Of a stretch of 64,000 nt of DNA, positions 47,992 through 61,591 are shown in pieces. Every line of letters starts with the position of its first letter. Within the stretch, counting starts at the first letter, position 1. The notes beneath the pieces were generated by a model. It saw only the letters and a list, made by a program, of their open reading frames with translations. It was not told where the DNA came from and made no database searches. The stretch spans positions 471,244,955-471,308,954 of the forward strand of contig NC_057800.1 in NCBI RefSeq assembly GCF_018294505.1, written 5' to 3'. Made by a program: the position numbers and the translations under genes. This stretch comes from Triticum aestivum. Its lineage: Eukaryota > Streptophyta > Magnoliopsida > Poales > Poaceae.

Positions 47992-49387
47992 GGAATTTAG
48001 TTTATTTTATAAATAATCAGGAAATTCCAAAAAATTGTATAAACTTCTAAAAATCATAGAAATTCAACCGTAACTCCAAATTAAATAATTTATATATGAA
48101 AAATTATCAGAAAAATTCAAGGAATCCATCTGTACCATTTGCATGCATGTTAGAACAACTTATAGCTGCTGTTTAGCACAAATCAATTAAATGGCATTTG
48201 AATAATCACATATGGAGTTTGAATTTGAATCTTGTATTCAAACCAACTTCATTTAATCTGTTGCTAGTTGCATTAGCTCAAAACACATTCATATTGCCAT
48301 GTCATGAGCATGCATCATATTGTGCATAGTGGTGTATTGATATGGTGAATATGTGGACTCGTGTGCGCCACCTCAAAAGAGTTACTTGCAGTCGTAGTTT
48401 AGGTTAGCCACCGAGTCAAAGCTGGCTTGCTGCAGTTAAACTCCACCATCCCCTTTGTTGATAATGATGCATATGTAGTTAGTTCTGATGTAAGTCTTGC
48501 TGGGTACATTTGTACTCACGTTTGCCTATTTTATGTTTTTGCAGAGAGACTTCGGTCTCACTAGTAGTTCCACGTGGACTTCGACGTTTAGCTTGTTACC
48601 TCAGCTACGATCTTGTGCCTCGGCAGGATTTGGTAGATAGTCAGGCTTCTCAGCCTTTTTCATTTATAGATGTCTGTACTCAGACATGATAGCTTCCGCT
48701 TGTGTTTTGATTTGTATGCTCTGAATGTTGGGTCATGAGACCTATGTTTGTAATATCTCGCTCCTCGGAGCCTAATGAATAAATACTTGAGTTGTAGAGT
48801 CATGTTGTGATGCCATGTTGTATTTGCACATATCGAGCATATTGCGTGTATGTTACTGAAATGCTTGGTATGTGTGGGATCTGACTATCTAGTTGTTTAT
48901 CTTTAGTAGCCTCCCTTACCGGGAAATGTCTCCTAGTGTTTCCATTGAGCCATGGTAGCTTGCTACTGCTCCGGAACACTTAGGCTGGCCGGCATGTGTC
49001 CTTCTTCGTTCCAGTGTCTGTCCCTTCGGGGAAATGTCACGCATTGAGTACCGGAGTCCTGCTAGCCCGCTACAGCCCGGTTTACCGGAGTCCTGCTAGC
49101 CCAGTGCTACAGCCCGGACCCACTTGCTGATGACCGACACGTTTGATGCTGGGTCATGGATGTCTGTCCCTGTAAGTCTGTGCCACTTTGGGTTTACGAC
49201 TAGTCATGTCAGCCCGGGCTCCTTATCATATGGATGCTAGCAACATCATCATATACATGAGCCAAAAGGCGCAAACGGTCCTGGGCAAAGGTAAGGCGAC
49301 ACCCGTGGGAATACCGTGCGTGAGGCCGCAAAGTGATATGAGGTGTTACAGGCTAGATCGATGTGACATTGAGTCGGGGTCCTGACA
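47992..49387 (+). repeat. 5' LTR remnant of the Tekay/Del-like element
   Basis: 47992-48327 aligns with about 55134-55458 and 48325-49387 with 56569-57630, so it lacks the first ~1.8 kb of the LTR and an internal 1113 bp. The internal gap closes at a shared CAT. Confidence 0.75.
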
Positions 49388-52300
49388 GCATTGGTATCAG
49401 AGCTTGACTGCCTGTAGGATTACCAAGCCAAACTGGTCGAAGTTGAGTCTAGAAATTCTTTAGTTATATAAGGGAATTGATTATGGGTTGGAACGTAAGG
49501 CTCTTTTTACTCCTTATACCTCATGCCCTTCTGATCTGAGTCATCTTATCTTTCCTACGGGGATTAAGAACTAGGCTATCTCTTCTTTCTATCAGGATCA
49601 CGTGTTACTAATCCGTAGACTTATAAGATTGTTGGTTTTAAGCTTGAGTTCAGTTCCTACGACTTCTGCATGTTAACTGTTGATCTCGAAACCTTGATAT
49701 TGTGCTTCTGAGTGGTTATGCCACCATTTTTGTGAATGTCTCAAATCTTTTCTGAGCATTTACAGCCGTTATGCTGTCCGAGTCATCCCAGGTTTCTAAA
49801 TAGTCGGATGCATTTGCAAATCCCTTCCTCCTGTTTCCGATGTGCCTTTGGTCAGATTAATCACACAACTCAGTGAGTTGAGGTACTTTATTGCCTTGAC
49901 ATGTGTGTTGGAGCTGGTATTATGACCCTAGGTGTCTTAGGGGATCATCTAGTAATTTAGCCATGATTTGTGTCCCAGTGTGATGATTCTGGCCATCATT
50001 CTCGAAAGCATCCCGTGATGCCACTTAGTTAGTAGGCATTTCACTTCTGGGTTTTCGAACCGAGATTCACCCTACTTACTTCATGTTGATAGTAATTGCT
50101 AGCTCCCTTAGGTTATTAGTAACTTTTGCATTAGTCCTCGAGGTCCATGGTATTTTCCTTCTTCCAAATACTATGAACCATTCTGGCAGATGTTTATTGG
50201 ATCAATAGATCACAATTAGAGTACTCTTGAGGAGTTCTCCATTCATAAATTGTGACTCTGCCAGTCCTACCTCTCTGCATGGCTTATCCGGAAGAAATAT
50301 ACTGAATTTGTTCGGCATACTAAACCATGCATCCACAACTCAGAAAATCGTATGTTCCTTTGAGTTGTCCCTCTTTAGTTGTCTTCTGACCCTCGTTTAT
50401 CAATTGATAGTCAAGAGTATGTATGCATTCGTTCATCGATGCCTATTATTCTTGTGGTCCGTCAAGCCATTCTGTCCTGAATGACTTGGAGAAACAAACT
50501 CCAGTACCTCATCCATATCTAGGATTGGGTCTTAGCAGTTGTACTCCGCAGATCAAATTGCTAATCCAGCTTTTGGTTCTGTTCTACCTTGGAGTATTAC
50601 CCCCTTTATGTCAGAATTGTCATGAGAACTGCACCAACTCTCATGAATTTTGACGTAGTGATACTTCTCACCATCATTAGTCATTCCTCGGTCTTCGTGT
50701 TGATGCAACCGGAAAACCGACAAATGAATTGTGATGTGTGAAATCAATACTCCTAGCAACCTCGTTGCTTGGTAGATAAAGGACAATAATTTCATTCTTA
50801 GCATGTTGGTTTTTGAATCATCCTTCTAAGACTGATCGTGCTACCTAGTCCTTATTCCGGTGCACCTTTTGGTCAATGAGTTGGGGCTATGCCAATCCCT
50901 TGCTCCTTTGATCATATCGTCTTGCCCTGAAAAGCAAGATTGTTCTCGAGCTTAGTAACATATCGGTGGTTCGTGATTTTCCGAATATCTTCTCGAAAGT
51001 ATCACCAGGTTGTCACCTGACTGTTATGTTGAGCTCGTGATCAAGTTGGTTTATCCTGTAAACCACCCTTTCTCCAAGAATCTGTGTTGGATACCCCTGA
51101 GCTAGTTTGTTAAGCCAAGCAACAACTTGGAGAGTTGGAAGATAAAAGCTTACCTGACTTAGTTCATTTCAAAGGGATACCCTTTGTATGTGTGTGTTGA
51201 AGAAAGTTGATATTTCATCGACTGACCCTCGTGATCAGTTAATGGACCTATCATCTTGTCCAACCTTTGATTTGGGTGTGGGCTATCCTCAAATCAAGTC
51301 AGAACCAACGATGTTCGTAATGTTGTCTTACTCGTGGGTTTTCCTCGAGCATACACCATTATATTCTTTGGTCTGACCAATGCTATCACCGTGTTCACTT
51401 AACTATGGAATTCCTTTTAAAAGGAAACCCGGATGAATTGTTGTTGAGCCCATTGACCACATCCTTATCTCCTCCATGATTTGTTGAACATTAAGCTAGT
51501 GTTGGAAACTTTTGAAAGCATTTCTTCATGCTAGTTCATGAAGCATATGTTCGGATGTAAGAAGTGACTTCCTCCAGTTCATGTGCACTTGATGCAAGTT
51601 GCCGCCGTGGATTCGAGAAAGTCAATGTTGTTTCCTTTGGAATCATCCCAAATCAGTCATGCATATGTGCGAAGTATTCTGTGGTTCGGAGACTCGCAAC
51701 CTCCATTCTATATGTGTCCCTAGCACACCAAGCCACTGATTGATTTGTTCAAGGAAACGGAGTTGCTGTGCAAATACTAGTTCGTGCACCAGATTCCTAT
51801 ATCCTCAATGATGGTTCCCTACCAGAACTCGGTAGTGTTTTATTGTAAGACTACTACGTGGCCATGCTTGTCTCGGACAACGTGTTCATATGTTTGTACC
51901 AGAACCAGCTCATGTTTTGGAGCTTGCTATCGTAATTCATTTCCCGAGAATCTCGCAACGTCATCTCGTTGATTTGTGTTGCAAACTTTCATTTTTCTTT
52001 CTAGACTTGATGAGTCTGGAATATCCTGACACCAACCAGATCTGAATCTCAGGCAGATGTGATGGTTGGAACATTTCCCAAGAACTATAATATTGGTCTC
52101 TCGATAACCGGCAAGGTGGATGTCGTGGCCAACACACCCATCCGGTAGACCTATTATTATAGTATCTTGTTTGAGGAAGTTGGCCACCTCCCCATAAGGA
52201 CTTCGTAGGATTTACCCCCTAGCTATGCCTTATGATTTTAGTGTTTCCGAAGTACGACCTTTACCTGATGTTCTAGATACCAGACCATTTCAAGGAATGG

Positions 52301-53357
52301 GATACGCTAGTACATCAAGGAGAACATTAGGAGCGGAGTGCTAAATGTCTCTCGGTCGATCATCCAGATTTCGTCCCCTTGGCCTCGCCAAGGTGAAATC
52401 TGGGAAGGTGTTATCTTCTTTTGCATCTGCATCGTCCATCGCTATTCATCATGGTAGTATGTTGTGTTGTCAGCACCCTTGTCATGGATGTTGGTAAAAC
52501 CCTGATGATTATGGAAATGCTCAAGTTCTTGAGAGCACGCACAAGCGCTACGTGTTATCATCGGCACTAACTGGGATTCCTCTCAGTTTCCTCGGCAATG
52601 CTATGACCTTTTCAAACAGTGAATTCACTCTCTATTGTTGGGTTCTTCCCCAGTTACCAGAATCATTCCCAGCATTTGCATTTTGTTCCCAGCTTGCACC
52701 GCCACTGTGCCATTCTACCATGGGTCTCTTCCATTTCCGGTGGTAAGCAAATTCATCCATTACGTTGTCTTCAACAAGGTAATCCACATCATCCAAGTCC
52801 GAGTATGCCATTCTACCGACCCCCTCCAAACGATCGCTCGAGAATTGCCTTAGGCTGGTTTAAAGAGTTTCAATGATCTCTGAATCAAAGGTAATTCTTT
52901 TTGCCACTTAAGGGGATATATCTACGAGTCACCATTCTTAAGGTGCCTCGTTGTGGTGTCATGGCAACTCAACTCCTCGCTACGTTGACAACCGTTTACC
53001 ACCTTTTTAAGTGTGAAATTGTTGTCTACCTAGTGAACCCTCATCATCTGTTCCACTCCATCCCTCTAGAGGTGTGCTTCGTCTCTCAGCTCGATAGATG
53101 TTGCTACGTCTCATTCCGAGAGTTAATCCTGAGTTGTTCGACCTTCGAGAAGATTGATCCTTCTAGAGTTCCCTTCTCCTCTCGTTGTCATGTTGGTTGG
53201 AGTTCCCAGAGCAAGACATCAAGACAATGATGGTGATCGAATCAATGTTCTTATGAAGGGCAACCTGGATCGTGAAGATTGTGCTAGTTTGCATTCCCCC
53301 TTCACCTTACCCTACGCTTGAATCTCGGGACGAGATTCTTGTTTAGTGGGGGTGAGT
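49388..53357 (+). pseudogene. Decayed gag-pol interior of the Tekay/Del-like element
   Basis: No long frame. Around 51265-51420 broken translation shows reverse-transcriptase traces: a DLGVGYPQIK stretch (compare the RT motif D-SGYHQI) and TTTGGTCTGACCAATGCT, the codons of FGLTNA. Upstream Gag and downstream integrase/chromodomain are not recognisable. Degradation far exceeds that of the other elements here, suggesting an old insertion. Confidence 0.55.
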
Positions 53358-56300
53358 TGTCACATCCCTAGCTTCTGGTGCTGCCTAGTGTTTGCGTCAT
53401 GTTTAAATTTTTGAACTTGAACTGGGGAAATTTGGAAGCCTCAAAACCCTAAATAAAAGAAGGGCAAAAACCCTAAAATCTCATTCATTGTTCCAAAATG
53501 CTCTTCTTAAATGTTTGATAATTTTTGGCAAGGGTTCTGGTCCCAACCAAAATATTGAACATTTTTAAGGATTTATTTTTGGGACTTTGAATTTAAATCA
53601 TTAGCTATTTGAATTTGAATTATATTCATATAATTAGAATATAATTTCAAATACCCCCTGAAATATTTTATGAGCTTTTGGAAAAGTCCATCTAGCAAAA
53701 TAAAAATATTCAGAGGAGTTTTTGGCATTGTTTGGATTATTTTAAATTCAAAACAGTGGCAAAAGATTAAATAAAAGAAAACATAACAGAAATATAAAAA
53801 AAGAGCAGAAGCCTACCTGGGCCACCTACCTGCAGCCCACCTAGCGCCCCACCTGGCGCCAGCAACTGGCCCAGCTCCTGTGCTGGCAGCCCACCGGTGC
53901 GGCCCAGCCCACCAGGCGCCTCCCTCTGTCGCCTTCCTCCTCGTGCCAGTAGGCAGAGGAGGGACACCGCGACGCCGCCGCGCGCGCCACCTCCACCCTG
54001 CTCTGGCCACCTCCTGCTTCGCGCTGGAGGCTCGTCCACCTCCCTGACCCCGTGCCTGGATGACGCCACGCTGCCCCGACTCCCTCTCGCACTCTCCCTC
54101 GCCTCATCCCCTCCTCTGTCTCTCTCTCACACGCACGGCCGTCGCCACCGACGCCGTTCGCCGCGGCCACAGCCACCGCCTCGCCTCTCCGACACACCCA
54201 TGGGCTCCGCCTCGTCCCTCTCTTCCTCCTCACCGAGCCGTCCGACGCCGGAAGCCCCTGGACGTCGCAAGCACCGCCGTTCCCCTCGTCGGCCACCGGA
54301 GATCGCCGCCGTCAATTCTCCGTCGCAGAAGCTTCCCCGAGCCCATTGAGCTGCTCTGCGAGTCCGCCGTGAGCCTCTCTTCCTTTCCCCTCACCTCTCT
54401 CTCTCGCGCATGCCCTGTAGCCGCCGCCCCACGAGCACCCGAGGCCGCCGTCCGCCATGGCCGGTGAGCTTCATGCTCCCGAGCTCCTCCACCTGCGCTC
54501 GTTGCCTCCGAGTGCTCCTGATGACCCCAGTGACCCGTAGAGCCCCTCCAGCGCCTCAGCTCCCTCGTTTGCGAGCAGCAGCGCCGAACCCGACCACACC
54601 CGAACTCCGGCCGCCGCTCACGAGCTCGCCGTCGTCGGTACCGGCCACCACAGGCACGGCCACCACCACCGTTCGATGCGCACCAGCAAGGGCTCTCCAA
54701 CGAGCCCAAGCACGGCCTCGCCCGTGCCCTGTAGCGTGTTTCCGGTTCGTGCCGCCATCTCGGGCCTCGCCGGCGTCATGTCGCCGGTGGGTTTGACCCA
54801 CTTTGACCACGGCGGGACCCCCCCCCCTGTGTCCATGACATGTGGGGCCGGCCTTTGACTGAATTAGTGTAGGATTTTAATTAGTGCTAATTGCTCTGTT
54901 AGTTAATTAGGATTAGTACTAATTGAATTAGTTAAACTAATTACCCTTGCTGACACTGACAGTGGGCCCCGTGGCTATTAATTTGATTAGTTAGAATTAA
55001 TTAACTCTGTTAGTCACCTGAGTCACTGACCAGTGGGCCCCACTGGTCAGGTTTGACCGGACCAGCCCCTGTTGACCTGCTGACGTCATGCCAACGCCAT
55101 GCTGACGCAATATTCCTTTTCTGGAATTTACTTTATTTTATAAATAATCAGGAAATTCCAGAAAATTGTATAAACTTCTAAAAATCATAGAAATTCAACC
55201 GTAACTCCAAATTAAATAATTTATATATGAAAAATTATCAGAAAAATTCAGGGAATCCATCTGTACCATTTTCATGCATGTTAGAACAACTTATAGCTGC
55301 TGTTTAGCACAAATCAATTAAATGGCATTTGAATAATCACATATGGAGTTTGAATTTGAATCTTGTATTCAAACCAACTTCATTTAATCTGTTGCTAGTT
55401 GCATTAGCTCAAAACACATTAATATTGCCATGTGATGAGCATGCATCATATTGTGCATTGCATTGATTGTATTTCTTCCTTGTTGCCGGTATCTGTTCCC
55501 TCCCGAGAGACGATGTTCCGACGTTGTGATCGTTGACACTGATGAAGACTCAATGTTATCTTCAGAAGTGCCAGGCAAGCAAACCCCCCTTGTTCATTCC
55601 GATACAATCCTACTCTCTCGCTCCTGCTCTCTTTTACTGCATTAGGACAACAAGGACATGTTTGTTACTTGCTGCGGTAGCTGAACCCCTTTATCCTTTG
55701 CATGACCTGTCATTGCCACAGTAAATAGATGAAACCCACTAGCATGAGTAGGAGTTGTTTGAGCCCTGTTGTGCCTACTCATTCTTGCTTGTTTGTCATG
55801 CCTGCTACTGCTTAGAGTTGTGTCAGGTCTGATTCATCGGGGATGAATCAGAGGCGTGTGAACATGTCCTACTGTGTGTGAGCTAAGTGTGTGAACACGA
55901 TTTGGTAAAGGTAGCGGTGAGAGGCCATGTAGGAGTACATGGTGGGTTGTCTCATTGAAGCCGTCCTTAGGAACTGAGATCTGTGTTTGTGATCCATGAT
56001 TCAGCTACTACCATACATTGGGCCCTGAAATATGACCCCGCTCGACTTCTTATTCACCCTTGTCCTCTGTCCAGGAGTTGCAAGTAGTTTCTGGTGTTTG
56101 TAGTATGCTGGAGGCCGTGGACAGCGCTGACCGTAGGGGTGGGCTGTGATGCGGTAGGCACGTGGCCGGGTATACCGGGCGCCCGTTTGGTGTCACGGAA
56201 CCCTGTTCACATCGTTTGGGGCTGTGAGCGAAACTCCGGCCGGATCTCCTCATGGATGGAACCCGAATAGGCGATAAACCTGGACTAGAGACTTGAGTGT

Positions 56301-57630
56301 TTAGGTAGGTCGTGGTCTACACCCACGTCGGCTTTCGCTTGAAGTCTGCCGAGCACATGTCGTGTGCAGACGCTAAGTGGTGGAAACATGTATGAAGAAG
56401 TACACCCCTGCAGGGTTAACATGATCTATTCGAATAGCCGTGTCCGCGGTAAAGGACTTCTGGGTTGCTTATATCAGTTCATAGACAAGTGAAAGTGGAT
56501 ACTCTAAAATACGCAAGATAAGCGTGAGTGCTATGGATGGCGTTCTCGTAGGGAGACGGGAGCGGTTCCATAGTGGTGTATTGGTTGGTGAATATGTGGA
56601 CTCGTGTGCGCCACCTCAAAAGAGTTACTTGCAGTCGTAGTTTAGGTTAGCCACCGAGTCAAAGCTGGCTTGCTGCAGTTAAACTCCACCATCCCCTTTG
56701 TTGATAATGATGCATATGTAGTTAGTTCTGATGTAAGTCTTGCTGGGTACATTTGTACTCACGTTTGCCTATTTTATGTTTTTGCAGAGAGACTTCGGTC
56801 TCACTAGTAGTTCCACGTGGACTTCGACGTTTAGCTTGTTACCTCAGCTACGATCTTGTGCCTCGGCAGGATTTGGTAGATAGTCAGGCTTCTCAGCCTT
56901 TTTCATTTATAGATGTCTGTACTCAGACATGATAGCTTCCGCTTGTGTTTTGATTTGTATGCTCTGAATGTTGGGTCATGAGACCTATGTTTGTAATATC
57001 TCGCTCCTCGGAGCCTAATGAATAAATACTTGAGTTGTAGAGTCATGTTGTGATGCCATGTTGTATTTGCACATATCGAGCATATTGCGGGTATGTTACT
57101 GAAATGCTTGGTATGTGTGGGATCTGACTATCTAGTTGTTTATCTTTAGTAGCCTCCCTTACCGGGAAATGTCTCCTAGTGTTTCCATTGAGCCATGCTA
57201 GCTTGCTACTGCTCCGGAACACTTAGGCTGGCCGGCATGTGTCCTTCTTCGTTCCAGTGTCTGTCCCTTCGGGGAAATGTCACGCATTGAGTACCGGAGT
57301 CATGTTAGCCCGCTACAGCCCGGTTTACCGGAGTCCTGCTAGCCCAGTGCTACAGCCCGGACCCACTTGCTGATGACCGACACGTTCGATGCTGGGTCTT
57401 GGATGCTTGTCCCTGTAAGTCTGTGCCACTTTGGGTTTACGACTAGTCATGTCAGCCCGGGCTCCTTATCATATGGATGCTAGCGACATCATCATATACG
57501 TGAGCCAAAAGGCGCAAACGGTCCCGGGCAAAGGTAAGGCGACACCCGTGGGAATACCGTGCGTGAGGCCGCAAAGTGATATGAGGTGTTACAGGCTAGA
57601 TCGATGTGACATTGAGTCGGGGTCCTGACA
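53358..57630 (+). repeat. 3' LTR of the Tekay/Del-like element (4.3 kb)
   Basis: Starts after the PPT and ends TCCTGACA. A GC-rich section (about 53810-54850), full of open frames rich in Pro, Arg and Ser, then an AT-rich section (54860-55010) with repeated TTAATTAG/CTAATT words. The open frames are composition effects and not genes. GTATC follows the LTR and would be the TSD, but the left TSD is lost. Confidence 0.75.
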
Positions 57631-60022
57631 GTATCATATCATGGGGTTTGGATGCACCGGCGAAGTTTGCGCCAACTCTCAATGTGAGAAAGGGCAATGC
57701 ACGGTACCGAAGAGGCTAGCAAGGATGGAAGGGTGAGAGTGCGTATAATCCATGGACTCAACATTAGTCATAAAGAACTCACATACTTATTGCAAAAATC
57801 TACAAGTCATCAAAAACCTCGGTACTACGCGCATGCTCCTAGGGGGATAGATTGGTAGGAAAAGACTATCGCTCGTCCCCGACCGCCACTCATAAGGAAG
57901 ACAATCAAATAACACCTCATGTTTCAAATTTGTTGCATAACGTTTACCATACGTGCATGCTACGGGACTTGCAAACTTCAACACAAGCATTTCTCAATTT
58001 CACAACTACTCAACTAGCACGACTTTGATATTATTACCTCCATATCTCAAAACAATCATCAAGCATCAAACTTCTCTTAGTATTCAGAACACCCTTAAGA
58101 AAATTTTAATAACTTTGAATATCTAGCATATTAGGATTTTAAGCAAATTACCATGCTATTAAGACTCTCAAAATAATCTAAGTGAAGCATGAGAGATCAA
58201 TAGTTTCTATAAAACAAATCCACCACCGTGCTCTAAAAGATATAAGTGAAGTACTAGAGCAAAACTATATAACTCAAAAGATATAAGCGAAGCACATAGA
58301 GTATTCTAACAAATTCTAAATCATGTATGGCTCTCTCAAAAGGTGTGTACAGAAAGGATGATTTTGGTAAAATAAAAAGCAAAGACTCAAATAATACAAG
58401 ACGCTCCAAGCAAAACACATATCATGTGGCGAATAAAAATATAGCTCCAAGTAAAGTTACCGATAGAAGTAGACGAAAGAGGGGATGCCTTCCGGTCCCC
58501 AAGCTTTGGCTTTTAGGTGTCCTTAGATTATCTTGGGGGTGCCATGGGCATCCCAAAGCTTAGACTCTTGCCACTCCTTGTTCCATAATCCATCAAATCT
58601 TTACCCAAAACTTGAAAACTTCACAACACAAAACTTAAAGTAGAAAATCTCGTGAGCTCCGTTAGCGAAAGAAAATAAAAGACCACTTCAAGGTACTGTA
58701 ATGAACTCATTATTTATTTATATTGGTGTTATAACTACTGTATTCCAACTTCTCTATGGTTTATAAACTATTTTACTAGCCATAGATTCATCAAAATAAG
58801 CAAACAACACACGAAAAACAGAATCTGTCAAAAACAGAACAGTCTGTAGTAATCTGTAGATAGCGCAAGATATGGAGCCCCAAAAATTCTAAAATAAATT
58901 TCTGGACGTGAGGAATTTATCTATTAATCATCTTCAAAAAGAATTAACTAAATATCACTTTCCAAATAAAAATTAAAGCAGTTCTCGTGAGCGTTATAGT
59001 TTCTGTTTTTTACAGCAAGTTCAACAAGACTTTCCCCAAGTCTTCCCAACGGTTCTACTTGGCGCAAACACTAATTAAACACAAAAAACACAACCAAAAC
59101 AGAGGCTAGATAAATTACTTATTGCTAAACAGGAGCAAAAAGCAAGGAATAAAAATAAATTTGGTTGCCTCCCAACAAGCGCTATCGTTTAACGCCCCTA
59201 GCTAGGCATAACAAGCAAGAATAGATCTAGGTATTGCCATCTTTGGTATTAGGAAAGAAAAGAGCAAACTTGCTATCTATATAATTAATCCTTATATTTT
59301 GATAAACCAGATGGCTATTAATGGTAGAAGAAAGATGAAGTATGTTATGGAAATTTGTATCTAGGCTAGCCTTTATCTCTTTAATAGATTCGTTTTGGTA
59401 AGAGAGCAAAAGAGATGTAGATTCAACTTTCTCATTCATGGGGTGCCCAAATATAGTTTTCATTTTTTTTCATAAGTGTCTACGACATCCCCTTAAAGAA
59501 AACCTTCCTCAAATATAGAATCTAAGACATGCTTAAGAGAAGAAGGAAGGGCAATATAAAAGCTTTTTAAGTAAACTTCAATTTGATATTGAGGAACGTA
59601 GCTGGCCCTAATCCTTAATAATCTATACCAAGCATCTTTCAAAGATTCATCAAGTAAATAACAAAAAATTCCAGAATCATCTTCATCAAAATTATTAAGA
59701 CTCTCATTGATAACTCCGGTAGGTTTTTCCATAGTATCCTTATTTATAAGCTTAGCGAGAATAGAAGGGTTGTCCAAAGTACTAAAACTCTGGAGGGAAA
59801 CCCCTACCCTTTTTTATTCAGACATGGCGGAAGAAAGGCGAGCGGAAAGAGAGGGAGGATAGAGAGAGAGAGGGCGAATAAAACAGCAAGGGTGAAGTGG
59901 GGGAGAGGAAAACGAGAGGCAAATGGCAAATAATGTAATGCATGAGATAAGGGTATGTGATGGGTACTTGGTATGTTGGCTTTTGCGTAGACCTCCCCGG
60001 CAACAGCGCCAGGAATCCTTCT
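57631..60022 (-). mobile_element. Internal 5' part of an Athila-like Gypsy element
   Basis: Minus-strand interior following the LTR at 60023-61591. The PBS (59995-60011, minus TGGCGCTGTTGCCGGGG) differs by one base from the complement of tRNA-Asp, as in Athila elements. Gag-like frames lie at 59777-59493 (YQIEVYLKSFYIALPSSLKH) and 59463-59227 (VESTSLLLSYQ), separated by stops. The interior is cut at 57631 where the Tekay-like LTR ends; the rest of the element is missing. Confidence 0.65.
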
Positions 60023-61591
60023 TGCTACCTATTGAGCACTGCGTTGGTTTTCCCCAAAGAGGAAGGGATGATGCAGCAAAGTAGCATAAGTATTTCCCTC
60101 AGTTTTTGAGAACCAAGGTATCAATCCAGTAGGAGGCTATGCGCGAGTCCTTCATACCTGCACAAAACAAATAAATCCTCGCAACCAACGCAAATAGGGG
60201 TTGTCAATCCCTATAAGGCCACTTACGAGAGTGAGATGTGATAGATATGATAAGATAATATTTTTGGTATTTTTATGATAAAGATGCAAAATAAAATAAA
60301 GGCAAAGTAAATAGCAAAGGAAATAACTAAGTAGTAGGAGATCAATATGATAAAGATAGACCCGGGGGCCATACGTTTCACTAGTGGCTTCTCTCGAGAG
60401 CGTAAGTATTCTACGGTGGGTGAACAAATTACTGTTGAGCAATTTAAAGAATTGAGCATAGTTATGAGAATATCTAGGTATGATCATGTATATAGGCATC
60501 ACGTCCGAGACAAGTAGACCGACTCCTGCCTGCATCTACTACTATTACCAATATCCAGCATGCATCTACAATATTAAGTTAAAAACAGAGTAACGCCTTA
60601 AGCAAAATGACATGATGTAGAGGGATGGACTCATGCAATATGAAGAAAACCCCATCTTGTTATCCTTGATGGCAACAATACAATACGTGCCTTGTTGCCC
60701 CTACTGTCACTGGGAAAGGACACCGCAAGATTGAACCCAAAGCTAAGCACTTCTCCCATTGCAAGAAAGATCAATCTAGTAGGCCAAACCAAACTGATAA
60801 TTCGAAGAGACTTGCAAAGAACCAATCATACATAAAAGAATTCAGAGAAGATTCAAATATTATTCATAGATAGACTTGATCATAAACCCACAATTCATCG
60901 GTCTCAACAAACACACCGCAAAAAGAAGATTACATCGAATAGTTCTCCACAAGAGAGGGGGAGAACGTTGTATTGAGATCCAAAAAGAGAGAAGAAGCCA
61001 TCTAGCTACTAACTATGGACCCGTAGGTCTGAGGTGAACTACTCACACTTCATCGGAGGGGCTATGGTGTTGATGTAGAAGCCCTCCGTGATCGATGCCC
61101 CCTCCGGCGGAGCTCCGGAACAGGCCCCAAGATGGGATCTCGTGGATACAGAAAGTTACGGCGGTGGAATTGGGGTTTTGGCTCCATATCTGATCGTTTG
61201 GGGGTACGTGGATATATATAGGAGGAAGGAGTACGTTGGTGGAGCAACAGGGGGCCCACAAGGGTGGAGGGCGCGCCTGGTGGGGGTGGGCGCGCCCCCC
61301 TACCTCGTGGCCTCCTGTTTCCTTTCTTGACGTAGGGTCCAAGTCTCCCGGGTCTTGTTCATTGAGAAAATCACGTTCCCGAAGGTTTCATTCCGTTTGG
61401 ACTCCGTTTGATATTCCTTTTCTTCGAAACCCTAAAACAGGCAAAAAACAGCAATTCTGGGTTGGGCCTCCGGTTAATAGGTTAGTCCCAAAAATAATAT
61501 AAAAGTGGATAATAAAGCCCATTAATGTCCAAAACAGTAGATAATATAGCATGGAGCAATCAAAAATTATAGATACGTTGGAGACGTATCA
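60023..61591 (-). mobile_element. 5' LTR of an Athila-like (Sabrina-type) Gypsy element
   Basis: On the minus strand starts TGATACGTCTCCAACGTATC at 61591 and ends ATAGGTAGCA at 60023, 1569 bp, eleven bases before the tRNA-Asp PBS. A GC-rich inverted repeat (about 61257-61310) lies about 281 bases in. I recall this LTR as Sabrina-type; unverified. It is inserted in the Gypsy pol fragment to its right. Confidence 0.75.

Larger units (their letters stand above)
47992..57630 (+). mobile_element. Long-LTR Gypsy element (Tekay/Del-like), decayed
   Basis: The 3' LTR is 53358-57630 (4273 bp, TGTCACATCCC...GGGGTCCTGACA). The 5' LTR is a truncated copy, 47992-49387, ending with the same bases. PBS TGGTATCAGAGC is at 49392-49403 and PPT AGTGGGGGTGAG at 53345-53356. 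The 4 kb interior is littered with stops; only short RT-like traces survive. Very long LTRs, Met PBS and the end CTCGGGACGAGATTCTTG are typical of the Tekay/Del lineage. Confidence 0.75.

Noticed and set aside
53897..54836. Several overlapping Pro/Arg/Ser-rich open frames on both strands
   Set aside because: GC-composition effect inside the long LTR of the Tekay/Del-like element; no recognisable domain.
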